Shown: positions 1 through 9,130, numbered from the stretch's first letter. The stretch: DNA of 64,000 nt from CAZKBP01 sp964551015 (GCA_964551015.1 CAZKBP010000019.1:1-64000), one strand, 5' to 3'. Made by a program: numbers and translations. Notes: generated from the letters alone by a model not told the origin.

Positions 1-606
1 ATTTTTGTGAAAATTTAGTAGTCTGCTAGGTTTTGTGTTGAATTTCACTTTTCCTTACACCAATCTTATGCCACTTAAGGAATTTTCACACAAAACACTG
101 ATAATTAAGCATTTAATAGAAAAACTTTTCTTAGCGGATTTTCGCTAAATCCCATATTTGGAATCCCGTTGGACACCCGTAATTTTTGTTTGTTTTTTTA
201 CTCAAGTAAGTTCTACTAGATTTTGTATGTTTTCAGAATCAAATTCCTTGATAAAGTTGCATAAATCTAATCTATCATGACTTTAGTACAAAAATGATTA
301 ATTCTTGGCCATTCGAAATTCAAAATCTTGAGAGAATAGTACATCCAAAGGGTGGGGTTCGTTCACTGGTCTTGGGGCGCAAAACGCTTTCCCAATATGA
401 GATTTCGGCAATAGAGGTAACAGGCTCACTAGGATACTTTTCCTAAATGTTAACCTGCTATCAATCAATGTTTTACAGAGTTAATTCTCAATTTGGAGCA
501 AATTCTTAAAAAAATCCTCCCTCACTGGGATAAAATCAGCCGATGCCATTACGCCCTTTTTCAAAAAAAGTTTCAGTAATTTTGAAAGTTTTTTCCCAAA
601 ATAGGA
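1..606. other. Left-edge intergenic region, no convincing gene
   Basis: This 606-bp AT-rich stretch lies downstream of guaA. The only open frame with any appeal is 294-446 on the plus strand (50 codons, ATG to TAA). Its product starts MINSWPFEIQN and resembles nothing I recognise, so I do not call it a gene. A small perfect hairpin (6-bp arms TTAGCG/CGCTAA) sits at 131-148. The right end holds the probable guaA terminator. Confidence 0.5.
562..594 (-). terminator. Probable guaA terminator
   Basis: Read on the minus strand, an imperfect hairpin of AAACTTTCA and TGAAACTTT arms (one C-C mismatch) with a 7-nt loop is followed by seven T. It starts about a dozen bases past the guaA stop. The stem is AT-rich and weak, so the call is moderate. 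Confidence 0.45.
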
Positions 607-2139
607 CTATTCCCACTCGATCGTAGCCGGCGGCTTAGAACTAATGTCATAGACAACTCTATTTACCCCTTTTACCTGATTGATGATTTGATTAGAGACT
701 TCTGCTAAAAACTCATATGGTAAATGCACCCAGTCTGCGGTCATGCCGTCCGTACTACTTACAGCACGTAGGGCTACTACATTCTCATAAGTCCGTTCGT
801 CGCCCATAACTCCTACTGATTGTACCGGTAAAAGCATCGCTCCTGCCTGCCAGACTTGATCATAGAGTTGTTTGGCTTTCAATTGATTGATAAAGATATA
901 ATCTACCTCTTGTAGGATACGTACTTTTTCTGGATTAACATCACTAAGAATGCGGATGGCGAGGCCGGGGCCAGGAAAAGGATGACGGCCTAAAATCGCC
1001 TCTGATAACCCTAATTCTCGTCCCACCCGACGCACTTCATCCTTGAATAGCATTCTCAGGGGTTCTATGACTTTTAGATGCATTTTCTCTGGTAATCCTC
1101 CCACGTTATGATGGGACTTGATGGTCACCGAAGGGCCTTGTACCGACACAGACTCAATGACATCGGGGTAGATTGTACCTTGTCCTAGCCAGCTAATGTT
1201 TTGGATTTTTTCGGCCTCAGCTTGAAATACATCAATAAAAGTCTTGCCGATGGCTTTTCGCTTTAGCTCTGGGTCTTTTACTCCCTCGAGCACCTGATAG
1301 AACTGCTGCTTTGCGTCTACTCCTTTGACATTCAAGCCCATATCCTTATAGGAGTGTAATACTTCTTCAAACTCTTGTTTGCGTAGCAGGCCATTGTCTA
1401 CGAAAATACAATACAGATTTTTGCCAATGGCTTGGTGGAGTAGCGTAGCGGCTACCGAGGAATCCACGCCTCCCGAGAGTCCCAGCACTACACGTTCTGC
1501 TTTCAATTTATCTTGAAGCTCAGACACGGTGGCCTCTATGAAGGAGCTAGGCGTCCAGTTAGGTTCACACCCACAGATCCCTATCAGGAAGTTTTCTAAA
1601 ATTTTTTTCCCATCAACCGTGTGGGTTACTTCTGGGTGAAATTGGATGCCGTAGGTTTTTTGTCCTACTATTTGAAAAGCCCCTATCTCTACGCTGGCCG
1701 TTCCCGCGATACGCATAAAGTCTGGGGGAAGTTCGGTGATAGAGTCTCCGTGCGACATCCAGACCTGGCTACCCATCGGTATGTTCTGAAAGAAAGGATG
1801 ATCTTGCTCCAGAAAACTCAGATTAGCACGCCCGTACTCTCGGGTCTGTGAAGGAGTCACGTTTCCTCCTAGCTGTTGCGCCATTAATTGCGCTCCGTAG
1901 CAAATCCCCAAAGTTGGAAAATTTCCCAAGATTTGCTCCAAAGGGATGGTAGGTGAGCCTGCATCTCTAACCGAACAGGGACTTCCAGAAAGAATCAAGC
2001 CTTTGATATCTCTAGGAATTTGCTCCCAGTGATGAAAGGGGTATATTTCACAGTAAATGTTTAGCTCACGTACGCGGCGAGCAATTAATTGCGTGTATTG
2101 TGAGCCAAAATCGAGAATAATGACTTGTGTTACATTCAT
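607..2139 (-). CDS. guaA: GMP synthase (glutamine-hydrolysing)
   Basis: GuaA makes GMP from XMP, glutamine and ATP in the last step of guanine nucleotide synthesis, in the cytoplasm. The 510-residue length is normal. The N-terminal class I glutamine amidotransferase has the nucleophile Cys80 (GICYGAQ) and the partners His168 and Glu170 (FHPE). The ATP pyrophosphatase domain follows with the P-loop SGGVDSS at 222-228, and the dimerisation domain ends in the usual PPATIEWE. The start is well fixed: the first conserved residues (ILDFGSQYTQLIARR) begin at residue 8. A -7-like motif ends only four bases before the ATG, so the mRNA may be leaderless. It is transcribed alone and divergently from the propeller protein. 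Confidence 0.98.
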   Translation of the reverse strand: MNVTQVIILDFGSQYTQLIARRVRELNIYCEIYPFHHWEQIPRDIKGLILSGSPCSVRDAGSPTIPLEQILGNFPTLGICYGAQLMAQQLGGNVTPSQTREYGRANLSFLEQDHPFFQNIPMGSQVWMSHGDSITELPPDFMRIAGTASVEIGAFQIVGQKTYGIQFHPEVTHTVDGKKILENFLIGICGCEPNWTPSSFIEATVSELQDKLKAERVVLGLSGGVDSSVAATLLHQAIGKNLYCIFVDNGLLRKQEFEEVLHSYKDMGLNVKGVDAKQQFYQVLEGVKDPELKRKAIGKTFIDVFQAEAEKIQNISWLGQGTIYPDVIESVSVQGPSVTIKSHHNVGGLPEKMHLKVIEPLRMLFKDEVRRVGRELGLSEAILGRHPFPGPGLAIRILSDVNPEKVRILQEVDYIFINQLKAKQLYDQVWQAGAMLLPVQSVGVMGDERTYENVVALRAVSSTDGMTADWVHLPYEFLAEVSNQIINQVKGVNRVVYDISSKPPATIEWE

Positions 2140-2143
2140 GAGG

Positions 2144-2170
2144 TAAAGTTAGTAATTTTAGCTGGGGAAG
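2144..2170 (-). promoter_or_regulatory. Possible guaA promoter, leaderless
   Basis: On the minus strand TAACTTTA (2151-2144) matches the Bacteroidota -7 consensus TAnnTTTG at all but the last base, with a weak TTAG 19 nt upstream in the -33 position. Only CCTC separates it from the ATG, which would place the transcription start at or next to the start codon. Confidence 0.4.
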
Positions 2171-2288
2171 CTAACGCCAAGGGAGGGTTTATCGTAAGAA
2201 ACCTAAGGTGCATTCTTCATCTCGTGTCTCTTTGGGCACTCACAATTAGGCATTGAATTTGTTCCCAATTTGCGTAAAAGATCCACCA

Positions 2289-5093
2289 ATGAATAAACCT
2301 ATATCCCTCTGTTTTTTCCTGTTTTTCCTTGTTTTTTATGATCTCTCATTGGCTCAAAAAGGTGATCTCTACCTCTACAATTATGATGTGCCGATCAAAA
2401 ACCTTGACAACCAGAACTCAGCCGTAGTGCAGGGTAACAATGGTTTCATGTATTTTGCTAATAAAAAAGGGGTCATGTCTTACGATGGGGTTAGCTGGGA
2501 ACTAATCCGTACCTCTAATACCCCTTACGCGCTGGTCGTTGACCCTCGCCGAGGTGGGAAAGTATACGTGGGATGCCGCGAAAGCTTTGGCTATCTAAAA
2601 AGAGACAAGAAAGGACAAGATAATTATGTTACTATCTCTGGGGATTATAAAAATTTTGGTGAGATTCAGCACATCAAGATTCTGGATAAATTTATTTATT
2701 TCTACAGTGATAAAGCACTTTTCAAGGCTTCCCTCGCGAGCAATCAAGTAATAAAAGTATGGAGAGCTAATCCAGATCGTGAGTTTGCCGGCCTTGCTTT
2801 TCATCAAGATAAGATTTACATCAACATCCAAGGAAAGGGATTGCACCAAGTGCAGGAAAAGGGATTTAGGCTAGTAAAAGAAACAAAAGAAGCATTTGCA
2901 GATCACTACCTGCGCGCTTCCGTGCGGTACAACTCTAGCCAAAGTTTACTTTGTATGAGTGATGATCAATGTTATTATTTTAACGGGAGAAGCATCAAAC
3001 CTTACAAACCTTTTGCTGAGAACTACATCGAGGGAAATGTCATCCGAACCGCGCTGAATCTCAATGATCAACTCCTAGCCATTGCTACCCTGTCTGGTGG
3101 AGTGATCGTGATTGATAAAAAGACTTTAGATACCGAAGCGATTCTTAATTATCAGACGGGTTTGCCCGATGATGAAGTATCTGCCATTTGCACAGACAAT
3201 CAAGGAGGGATTTGGATTAGTCACGCCAAGGGAATCAGCCGAGCCGATTTGAAATTACCCATTCGCCTCTTCTCGGGATATGCTGGTTTGGAGGGTAATT
3301 TAGAAACGGTTTTCACGCACGGAGACTCACTCTTTGTCGCAACTAGTGATGGACTGTATTATCTATCCAAAGTAGATCGCTACGAAGAAATCGCGAGCTT
3401 GATCAGAAAAGAGCAGAAATACCTCCGCACGGTAGAGAATGTAGTCAAAACCATTCGTATTGAGGAGCCTTTTCCCGAAAAGACTGTGCGCATCTACCGC
3501 CATTCTCAAAATGGAGAAAAAAAAGAGCGCAGGAAAATTATTATTGAAGAGGAAAAAGAAATCAAAAAAATCCCAACGCGTGTATTTGGGACTGAATTTG
3601 CCACTACCTTGTTCCGTACCAAAGAAGCGAGAAAAGCCTATGCGCTACAATCAATCCCCTACATTTACAAAGAAGTCAAAGGTCTAAATGCCAAATGTCG
3701 CCAGCTACTTAGCTACCGTGGTTCCGTGATTGCTGCCAGTAACTTAGGTTTATACGAAGTGGTTCAAAAGGGAGAAGAGATTGAAGCAAATCCCATTATC
3801 CCAGACAAATACATCAACTTTATTTACCAGTCTGAACAAAATCCTTCTTGGCTTTATGTCTGTACGGAATCGGGTTTGATTATACTCACCAAAGATCAAT
3901 ACACTTGGCGCGAGGTGGCTAATCAAGAAGATGCCCTCAACACGAATGTCTATTCCTTGATGGAAGATGGCAATACGCTGTGGTTGGGTGCTGAAAGTCA
4001 GGTATTCAAACTTAAGATCGGTCAAGAAGGAGAGCTCAGCGCACCCAAGCGATACTTGTTCAAAGAAAGTTATTCTGAGGATGTGTTAGTAAGAATGCTC
4101 AAAGGAAATCCTGCCTTTATCCTTAGCTCAGGTATTTATAGTTATAACCCCAAGAAAGACGATCTTTTTAAAAACCCGAAGCTACAAAAATATTTTAATC
4201 CTCGTTCTCATATTTTTTATCAGCAGGCGGGTTTTACTTGGATCAAAAACTCCTCTTGGCAAAACATTAGCCATCCCGAGGATACTGATTTTCTTAAAAC
4301 CACCTATTTTGAGTTTTTTGGAAATATCGAGGAAATCTACGTAGACCCCAAGCAAAATATCTGGATTATTGATAATAATTCTCTATTCAGGATCAGTTCT
4401 GAGGCACAGAAAGATAAGCAAGAAAATTTTACGGCTTACATCAAACATATTCAGAATAAGCCAGATGAATTTATTCCGCTCGATCAGGTTATTTTTGATT
4501 ATAATAAAGAGGGGCGTTCTTTTACCTTCCGGATGGCGGCTCCCTTCTACCGCAATGAATCGGCCGTGGAGTACCAGTATTGGCTAGAAGGGTTGAGCAA
4601 AGATTGGTCTGATTGGAATACAGAGGCGGCCATTTCTTTTCCTTATGTTCCCAGTGGAGATTACAAACTACACGTCCGCGCCCGTAATATGTTTAATCAA
4701 AGAAGTGAAGAGCAGATTTACGCTTTCCGCATTCGTCCTCCTTTTTGGGAAACTTACTGGTTTTATGGTTTGCAGATTTCGGTGATGCTCGGCTTGTTGA
4801 TTTTGTCCTTCGTATTTAGTCGTTCGGGCAAGAATGCAACCGTGGCTTACATCCTGACTTTTGTGTCTTTGATTACCATTTTTGAGTTTGTCATCTTACT
4901 GCTAGAACCCTACGTAGAGAATTTCTCTAACGGGATTCCTATTTTCAAATTAGGCATGAACATACTCTTGGCAATCTCCCTCAATCCGCTGGAACGATAC
5001 GTGAAAACTTGGCTCAAAGAACCTAAAGCGGGGCGAACTGGCTCGGAAGCACCTCATGAAACAGAAGCCAGAGCTATGCGAGAAAGCTCGTAA
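2289..5093 (+). CDS. Beta-propeller/Y_Y_Y sensor-like membrane protein without kinase
   Basis: This is a 934-residue exported protein built like the sensor half of hybrid two-component systems. I prefer the internal ATG at 2289 because it gives a clean signal peptide (MNKPISLCFF to LSLAQ). The body has repeats typical of two-component regulator propellers (for example GGIWISHAKGISRADL, NIWIIDNNSLFRI). A Y_Y_Y-type domain follows (EYQYWLEGLSKDWSDW, with the PSGDYKLHVRARN end), at about residues 765-830. Three hydrophobic helices follow (about 838-912). The chain then ends in a short charged tail with no histidine kinase, response regulator or AraC domain. A charged insert rich in KKERRK/EEEKEIKK sits near residues 400-430. 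Its partner and ligand cannot be told from here. Confidence 0.8.
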   Translation: MNKPISLCFFLFFLVFYDLSLAQKGDLYLYNYDVPIKNLDNQNSAVVQGNNGFMYFANKKGVMSYDGVSWELIRTSNTPYALVVDPRRGGKVYVGCRESFGYLKRDKKGQDNYVTISGDYKNFGEIQHIKILDKFIYFYSDKALFKASLASNQVIKVWRANPDREFAGLAFHQDKIYINIQGKGLHQVQEKGFRLVKETKEAFADHYLRASVRYNSSQSLLCMSDDQCYYFNGRSIKPYKPFAENYIEGNVIRTALNLNDQLLAIATLSGGVIVIDKKTLDTEAILNYQTGLPDDEVSAICTDNQGGIWISHAKGISRADLKLPIRLFSGYAGLEGNLETVFTHGDSLFVATSDGLYYLSKVDRYEEIASLIRKEQKYLRTVENVVKTIRIEEPFPEKTVRIYRHSQNGEKKERRKIIIEEEKEIKKIPTRVFGTEFATTLFRTKEARKAYALQSIPYIYKEVKGLNAKCRQLLSYRGSVIAASNLGLYEVVQKGEEIEANPIIPDKYINFIYQSEQNPSWLYVCTESGLIILTKDQYTWREVANQEDALNTNVYSLMEDGNTLWLGAESQVFKLKIGQEGELSAPKRYLFKESYSEDVLVRMLKGNPAFILSSGIYSYNPKKDDLFKNPKLQKYFNPRSHIFYQQAGFTWIKNSSWQNISHPEDTDFLKTTYFEFFGNIEEIYVDPKQNIWIIDNNSLFRISSEAQKDKQENFTAYIKHIQNKPDEFIPLDQVIFDYNKEGRSFTFRMAAPFYRNESAVEYQYWLEGLSKDWSDWNTEAAISFPYVPSGDYKLHVRARNMFNQRSEEQIYAFRIRPPFWETYWFYGLQISVMLGLLILSFVFSRSGKNATVAYILTFVSLITIFEFVILLLEPYVENFSNGIPIFKLGMNILLAISLNPLERYVKTWLKEPKAGRTGSEAPHETEARAMRESS

Positions 5094-5096
5094 ATA

Positions 5097-5153
5097 GTTG
5101 TGGGTTGTTAGTATATCAATTAGTTAGATGACTCACAACTATCAACCCACAAC
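5097..5153. repeat. Inverted repeat between convergent genes
   Basis: GTTGTGGGTTG (5097-5107) and CAACCCACAAC (5143-5153) are perfect 11-bp arms. A mismatch and four more pairs lie inside them, around a 25-nt loop. It lies between two convergent stops, so it may act as a two-way terminator, but neither side has a T-run. The arm sequence resembles other GTTGT-type intergenic stretches in this window. Confidence 0.6.
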
Positions 5154-5158
5154 GAAAT

Positions 5159-5932
5159 CTATTTATCTAAAAGCCCAAACACATCTTTGAGCAATTGCGA
5201 AGAGCGAGCTGATACATCTTCGCGGATGATTTCTTCCCGTTCTTGTACTTTGAAGAATAATCCGTTCAAAGCCTTTTCGGTTACATAAGCTCCCAAATCG
5301 GCATTGATGGGCTGGGCTCCCTTCACGAGTTTTCCTGCGGCTGAGTTTGCGAACTTATTATAAGGATTTACGAGGGCTTGCCAAGCTTGGGTAGCTCCTA
5401 CTTTACTGAGCGAGTTATTGATCCGGGGCGAGTAGGCTTCAACCAAGGGATTGTAGGTTTCTCCTTTCAGATAATTGGTGGCCGCATTTTTCTGCCCAAA
5501 GAGAATGTCTTTTACATCATTGAAAGAGAGGCTCGTAATGGCCTTGGTAAAGATTGGCTTGGCTTCATTGGCGGCATCTTCGGCGGCCCGATTCATCTTC
5601 AAGACCGCATCTGCCACGAGTTTCTCCCCACCCGGTACATACTGGGTGATAATATTTTGTACTTGCTGTGCTTCGGGGGGCAGTAATATTTTGATGGCTT
5701 CATTGGCAAAGTAGCCATCTTTTTGAATCAATTGCTCCACGCCTTTGCTAATTCCCACGTTAAGGGCTTCTTTCAGTCCTTGCCCGATACGAGCATCCGA
5801 AACTTGCCCAGAGGAAGAGGAGCTATTTCCTCCAGAACTCGACGTACCAGTTACGGAGTTGAGAGCTTCACATCCCGTGAAAAGTACTAATAAAACAGAT
5901 AAGATGGATGATAAGGAAACAACGTTTCTCAT
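5159..5932 (-). CDS. DUF4197 family lipoprotein
   Basis: This predicted lipoprotein of 257 residues belongs to the DUF4197 family, whose function is unknown. The start at 5932 is chosen because it gives a lipoprotein signal (MRNVVSLSS...LVLFTG-Cys21). An upstream in-frame ATG would put 12 polar residues before it. A Ser/Gly linker follows, then the family core: ISKGVEQLIQKDGYFANEAIKI, a conserved PPEAQ, EDAANEAKPIF, FNDVKDILFG and the TEKALNGLFF end. It lies just past a strong terminator for the mrp-nifU operon, so it should have its own promoter. Confidence 0.88.
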   Translation of the reverse strand: MRNVVSLSSILSVLLVLFTGCEALNSVTGTSSSGGNSSSSSGQVSDARIGQGLKEALNVGISKGVEQLIQKDGYFANEAIKILLPPEAQQVQNIITQYVPGGEKLVADAVLKMNRAAEDAANEAKPIFTKAITSLSFNDVKDILFGQKNAATNYLKGETYNPLVEAYSPRINNSLSKVGATQAWQALVNPYNKFANSAAGKLVKGAQPINADLGAYVTEKALNGLFFKVQEREEIIREDVSARSSQLLKDVFGLLDK

Positions 5933-5970
5933 ATTAATAGATGGATATTGATGATACGGGGTAAACATAC

Positions 5971-6001
5971 AAAAAAGCCTGCACTTATTAGAAGTGTAGG
6001 C
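5971..6001 (-). terminator. Rho-independent terminator after the mrp-NifU-like operon
   Basis: On the minus strand a 10-bp stem (GCCTACACTT/AAGTGCAGGC, one G-U pair) with a 5-nt loop is followed by six T. It lies 29 bp past the NifU-like stop and upstream of the DUF4197 gene. This is one of the clearest terminators in the window. Confidence 0.85.
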
Positions 6002-6029
6002 GGTTAAATTGATCTCAGCAAGATCGTCT

Positions 6030-6296
6030 CTAAGCGGGAGGAGTCATGTTGATGGCTTTTACTTCCTTGATTTCAGGAACTGCCTTGCGGATGGCTTCTT
6101 CTATGCCTGCTTTCATGGTCATGGCCGACATCGGGCACGTACCACAAGAACCGAGTAACTCGAGACTCAGTACACCCGTTTCGCTTATTTCCAAAATTTT
6201 GACATTGCCACCGTCAGCAGCTAAGTAAGGACGTATGGTATCCAGTGCTTGTTCTACTTGCTGGTGTAAATTGGAGGTATTGATTCCGGCTTCCAT
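6030..6296 (-). CDS. NifU-like C-terminal domain Fe-S protein
   Basis: This 88-residue protein consists only of the NifU C-terminal (Nfu) domain, which carries a transient Fe-S cluster and passes it to target proteins. The motif GSCGTCPMSAMT supplies the two ligands, Cys51 and Cys54. The family core LAADGGNVKILEI precedes it. It starts 56 bp after the mrp stop on the same strand and the two are followed by one terminator, so they form an operon for Fe-S cluster assembly or transfer. Confidence 0.93.
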   Translation of the reverse strand: MEAGINTSNLHQQVEQALDTIRPYLAADGGNVKILEISETGVLSLELLGSCGTCPMSAMTMKAGIEEAIRKAVPEIKEVKAINMTPPA

Positions 6297-6352
6297 ATAT
6301 ATAAGGTTCAGTTCATTTGCTTCTCACGAAATTTACTTCCTAACAAAACCCA

Positions 6353-7450
6353 TCAAGCTTTAATTTCCACCTTTTGAGTTTTTTTCTGATTAGCATTGCG
6401 AATGGCTACCTGTTGCGCTAAGGATTCGGCTAATTGCTGAAAAGCCTCCGTGATAACAGGGTCATTTTGTTTAATAGCAGGTGTTCCTTGGTCGCCCGAC
6501 TCTCGGATGCTTTGTACCAGTGGAACCTGTCCCAAAAAAGGAAGGACATTATCTCTGGCAAAGTTTTTAGCACCTTCTTTTCCAAAAATGTAATATTTGT
6601 TTTCTGGTAATTCCGCAGGAGTAAAATAAGCCATATTCTCTACGATTCCTAAAATAGGCACATTAATTTGTGGCTGACGAAACATCGCCACGCCCTTGAG
6701 GGCATCAGCTAGGGCTACTTTTTGGGGAGTAGACACGATGACGGCTCCAGTCACGGGGACGGTTTGTACCAAAGTAAGATGAATGTCGCTGGTTCCGGGA
6801 GGTAAATCAATCAGTAAATAGTCCAGAGCTCCCCAAGCTGTATCCCCAATAAACTGTTGCAGTGCTTTACTAGCCATGGGGCCACGCCATACGATTGCAT
6901 TTTCGGCGGGTGATAAGAAGCCCATAGAGATGATTTTGATACCATATTTTTCAATGGGCATAATGTAACTTTTGCCATCAATCTCCTGCACGCTGGGTTT
7001 TTCTTGCTCTACGCCAAACATGGTAGGGATCGAAGGGCCGAAAATATCTGCATCAATCAAACCCACTTTGGCTCCACTTTCGGCCAGGCCCAAAGCCAGA
7101 TTAGCCGCCACGGTAGATTTACCCACTCCTCCTTTACCAGAGGCCACCGCGATGATGTTTTTCACTTCTGGAAGCAAAGGAGCATTGCTACGCGTAGAAG
7201 TAACCTCAGCTTCCATCTCCACTTCCACCTCTAAATCAGGACTTACTTGCTGGTGGATGGCTTCTACACAACGCTTGCGGATTAATTCTTTGAGTGGACA
7301 GGCGGGCGTAGTTAGTACCACAAGGAATTTGACACTTGAGTCCGTCAATTGGATATTGCGGATCATATTAAGAGAAACCAAATCTTGCTTCAAATCTGGC
7401 TCTTCTACCGTAGAAAGGGCTTTGAGAATATCTTTTTCCTGTATTTTCAT
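6353..7450 (-). CDS. mrp: Mrp/ApbC-type P-loop ATPase, Fe-S carrier
   Basis: Mrp/ApbC is a cytoplasmic ATPase that holds and transfers Fe-S clusters. The 365-residue protein has an N-terminal MIP18 (DUF59) domain at about 1-85, with the LTTPACPLK motif containing Cys51. A deviant Walker A, SGKGGVGKST, lies at 104-113, and the ATPase core follows with DADIFGPSIP, LIDLPPGTSDI and the ENMAYFTP segment. The usual CxxC of eukaryotic Nbp35 relatives is absent, as is common in this phylum. It is the first gene of an operon with the NifU-like protein. Confidence 0.95.
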   Translation of the reverse strand: MKIQEKDILKALSTVEEPDLKQDLVSLNMIRNIQLTDSSVKFLVVLTTPACPLKELIRKRCVEAIHQQVSPDLEVEVEMEAEVTSTRSNAPLLPEVKNIIAVASGKGGVGKSTVAANLALGLAESGAKVGLIDADIFGPSIPTMFGVEQEKPSVQEIDGKSYIMPIEKYGIKIISMGFLSPAENAIVWRGPMASKALQQFIGDTAWGALDYLLIDLPPGTSDIHLTLVQTVPVTGAVIVSTPQKVALADALKGVAMFRQPQINVPILGIVENMAYFTPAELPENKYYIFGKEGAKNFARDNVLPFLGQVPLVQSIRESGDQGTPAIKQNDPVITEAFQQLAESLAQQVAIRNANQKKTQKVEIKA

Positions 7451-7579
7451 AAATTAGTTATCCGTTGTGAGTTGTCTGTTCTTTTTAGGAGGCTTGGTAC
7501 TGTCATCTAGATTAAGGGCTTGGCTTTTCAAAGTTAACTCCTAAGGAAAGGGAGTGTTTAAATGACAACACAAAAGTTG

Positions 7580-8206
7580 TTACTTAAGATCACTGCAATG
7601 CTGCTCGAGCAACTTACTGGCTTCTTGGTGCCCAAGGGCTGAGGCAGCTTTCCAATCTTGGCAGGCTCCAATGGAGTCTACCATGCGGTACTTAGCCTGT
7701 CCTCTGCGGAAGTAGGCTTCCGCATTTTGATCATCTAGGTTGATGGCTACATTCAGGTTAGCAATCGCGGTGGTATAGTCTTTCACGTGAGAAAAGGTGT
7801 TGGCGCGTGCGATATAAAATCGAGCGTCTTTTCCATCAATTCGTATCGCTCGAGCATAATCTTGCACGGCATCTTCGTATTTTTTGATACTGTCGCTGGC
7901 TACGCCTCGGTAAAAATAAAAAACGGCATTGTTGGGATTAATCTTGATCGCTTTTTTATAATCGGCAATGGCTTTACGCGCTTTTCCCATTTTCAAAAAA
8001 GCCAAACCTCGACTGGCATATTTGAAAGAGTCTTGACTATCCATTTTAATGGCTTCATCAAAGTTGCTCACTGCCTTTTCGTATTGTTCCTCCTCCATCA
8101 GAGCCAAGCCTGTGTCATAATGTTCTTGAGCCGTCGTTTGTGCAAGTACTAGGGATGGCGGATAAGTGCAGCACATCAGGAAGAGAATAGCATGGATTTT
8201 TTTCAT
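7580..8206 (-). CDS. Secreted TPR protein with C-x21-C cap
   Basis: This exported 208-residue protein has about five tetratricopeptide repeats, which usually bind partner proteins. The start at 8206 gives the signal peptide MKKIHAILFLMCC...LVLAQ; the frame extends 12 codons upstream without a better start. TPR hallmarks such as YEKAVSNFDEAIKMD, ARKAIADYKKAIKINP and YTTAIANLNVAINLD are evident. It ends in CQDWKAASALG...C, a Cys pair 22 residues apart that recurs in the other TPR genes up to 13 kb. It is divergent from the outer-membrane barrel gene. Confidence 0.85.
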   Translation of the reverse strand: MKKIHAILFLMCCTYPPSLVLAQTTAQEHYDTGLALMEEEQYEKAVSNFDEAIKMDSQDSFKYASRGLAFLKMGKARKAIADYKKAIKINPNNAVFYFYRGVASDSIKKYEDAVQDYARAIRIDGKDARFYIARANTFSHVKDYTTAIANLNVAINLDDQNAEAYFRRGQAKYRMVDSIGACQDWKAASALGHQEASKLLEQHCSDLK

Positions 8207-8279
8207 GGGCTTCTGGACTAAATTTTGTAAAAAATGTATCAATGGCTTCTTGGTTTCGTATCATAGGATACCTTATATA

Positions 8280-8310
8280 CAAAGATAAAATGATAAGCAA
8301 GAATATGAAA
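8280..8310 (-). promoter_or_regulatory. Promoter of the 8.2-kb TPR gene
   Basis: On the minus strand TATCTTTG (8287-8280) is a perfect -7 motif. It is preceded at 19 nt by TTTC (8310-8307), one base off the -33 TTTG. The leader would be about 65 nt. The -33 box overlaps the first codons of the divergent barrel gene, so the two are likely to affect each other. Confidence 0.5.
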
Positions 8311-9087
8311 AAAACACTTACATTAGGTCTGTTATGCTGTATGTTTTGCCTGACTGGCTACGGACAAACCATTTTGGGAATCAGTGGACAAGTAGGAGTC
8401 CCGATCAATGATTTTCGAGATAATACAGATGCCGTAGGAGGAGGGATCAGAGGTAATCTGCTGTTTGCTGTTGCCCCCAAAATTCCCGTTTACTTCGGCT
8501 TAGACCTTGGGTACATGATCTATGGCTCGAGCCGACAAGATATCAACGAAAACCTCGAGGTAAGGGCAGGAAATGCAGTGGTTGGAAATATTCCCATCAA
8601 CCTAAGTGTGAAGACAAATAATAATCTTCTAAACGGTTATGCCTTATTGCGTTTTAAGGCACCCCTACCCATTGTACAGCCCTACATTGATGGTGCGGTG
8701 GGCTTTAACTACCTCTACACGCGCACCAAAGTAACTGACGAAACCCGAGATCGCCTATTTTCTGACCCAGATGGGTCGCGAGTAATCAGTGCCCAGACGC
8801 AATCCAATAGCTTTGTCTTTAGCTATGGCGGCGGAGGAGGAGTAATGATTAAGTTGGCTTCTAACTTGAAATTGGATTTGCGCGTACTCTATCTCTTGGG
8901 AGGAGAAGCAGAGTATTTTGATAGCGAGCAAACCCAAAACTGGACGGTCACTTTTACCGGTTCGGGCACGTTTAATCCGCAGGATACCAGTGCAGAAGAT
9001 ATAGAAATCAGTAACGACGACGCCATTCCCAAACAATCAGCCACAGATTTAATCAGTGTGAACCTGGGCATTGCTTTTACCTTTTGA
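8305..9087 (+). CDS. Outer-membrane beta-barrel family protein
   Basis: This 260-residue exported protein looks like a small outer-membrane barrel. The start at 8305 gives the signal peptide MKKTLTLGLLCCMFCLTGYGQT. The mature part shows alternating-pattern strands with glycines (FGLDLGYMIYG, NLLNGYALLRFKAPL, VFSYGGGGGVMIKLA, LKLDLRVLYLLGG). It ends in the aromatic ISVNLGIAFTF typical of proteins folded by BamA. Ligand and role are unknown. An ATG at 8290 is an alternative start. Confidence 0.72.
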   Translation: MKKTLTLGLLCCMFCLTGYGQTILGISGQVGVPINDFRDNTDAVGGGIRGNLLFAVAPKIPVYFGLDLGYMIYGSSRQDINENLEVRAGNAVVGNIPINLSVKTNNNLLNGYALLRFKAPLPIVQPYIDGAVGFNYLYTRTKVTDETRDRLFSDPDGSRVISAQTQSNSFVFSYGGGGGVMIKLASNLKLDLRVLYLLGGEAEYFDSEQTQNWTVTFTGSGTFNPQDTSAEDIEISNDDAIPKQSATDLISVNLGIAFTF

Positions 9088-9130
9088 TGGGTGGTTCAGA
9101 GCGATGAGATTCTGATGAAAAGCTGAATAC

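Noticed and set aside
294..446. 50-codon open frame at the left edge
   Set aside because: Too short, unknown product, no promoter motif in front; left as undecided within the intergenic entry.
5097..5153. Intrinsic terminator between convergent genes at 5.1 kb
   Set aside because: The stem is good but the loop is long and no T-run follows on either strand; kept only as an inverted repeat.
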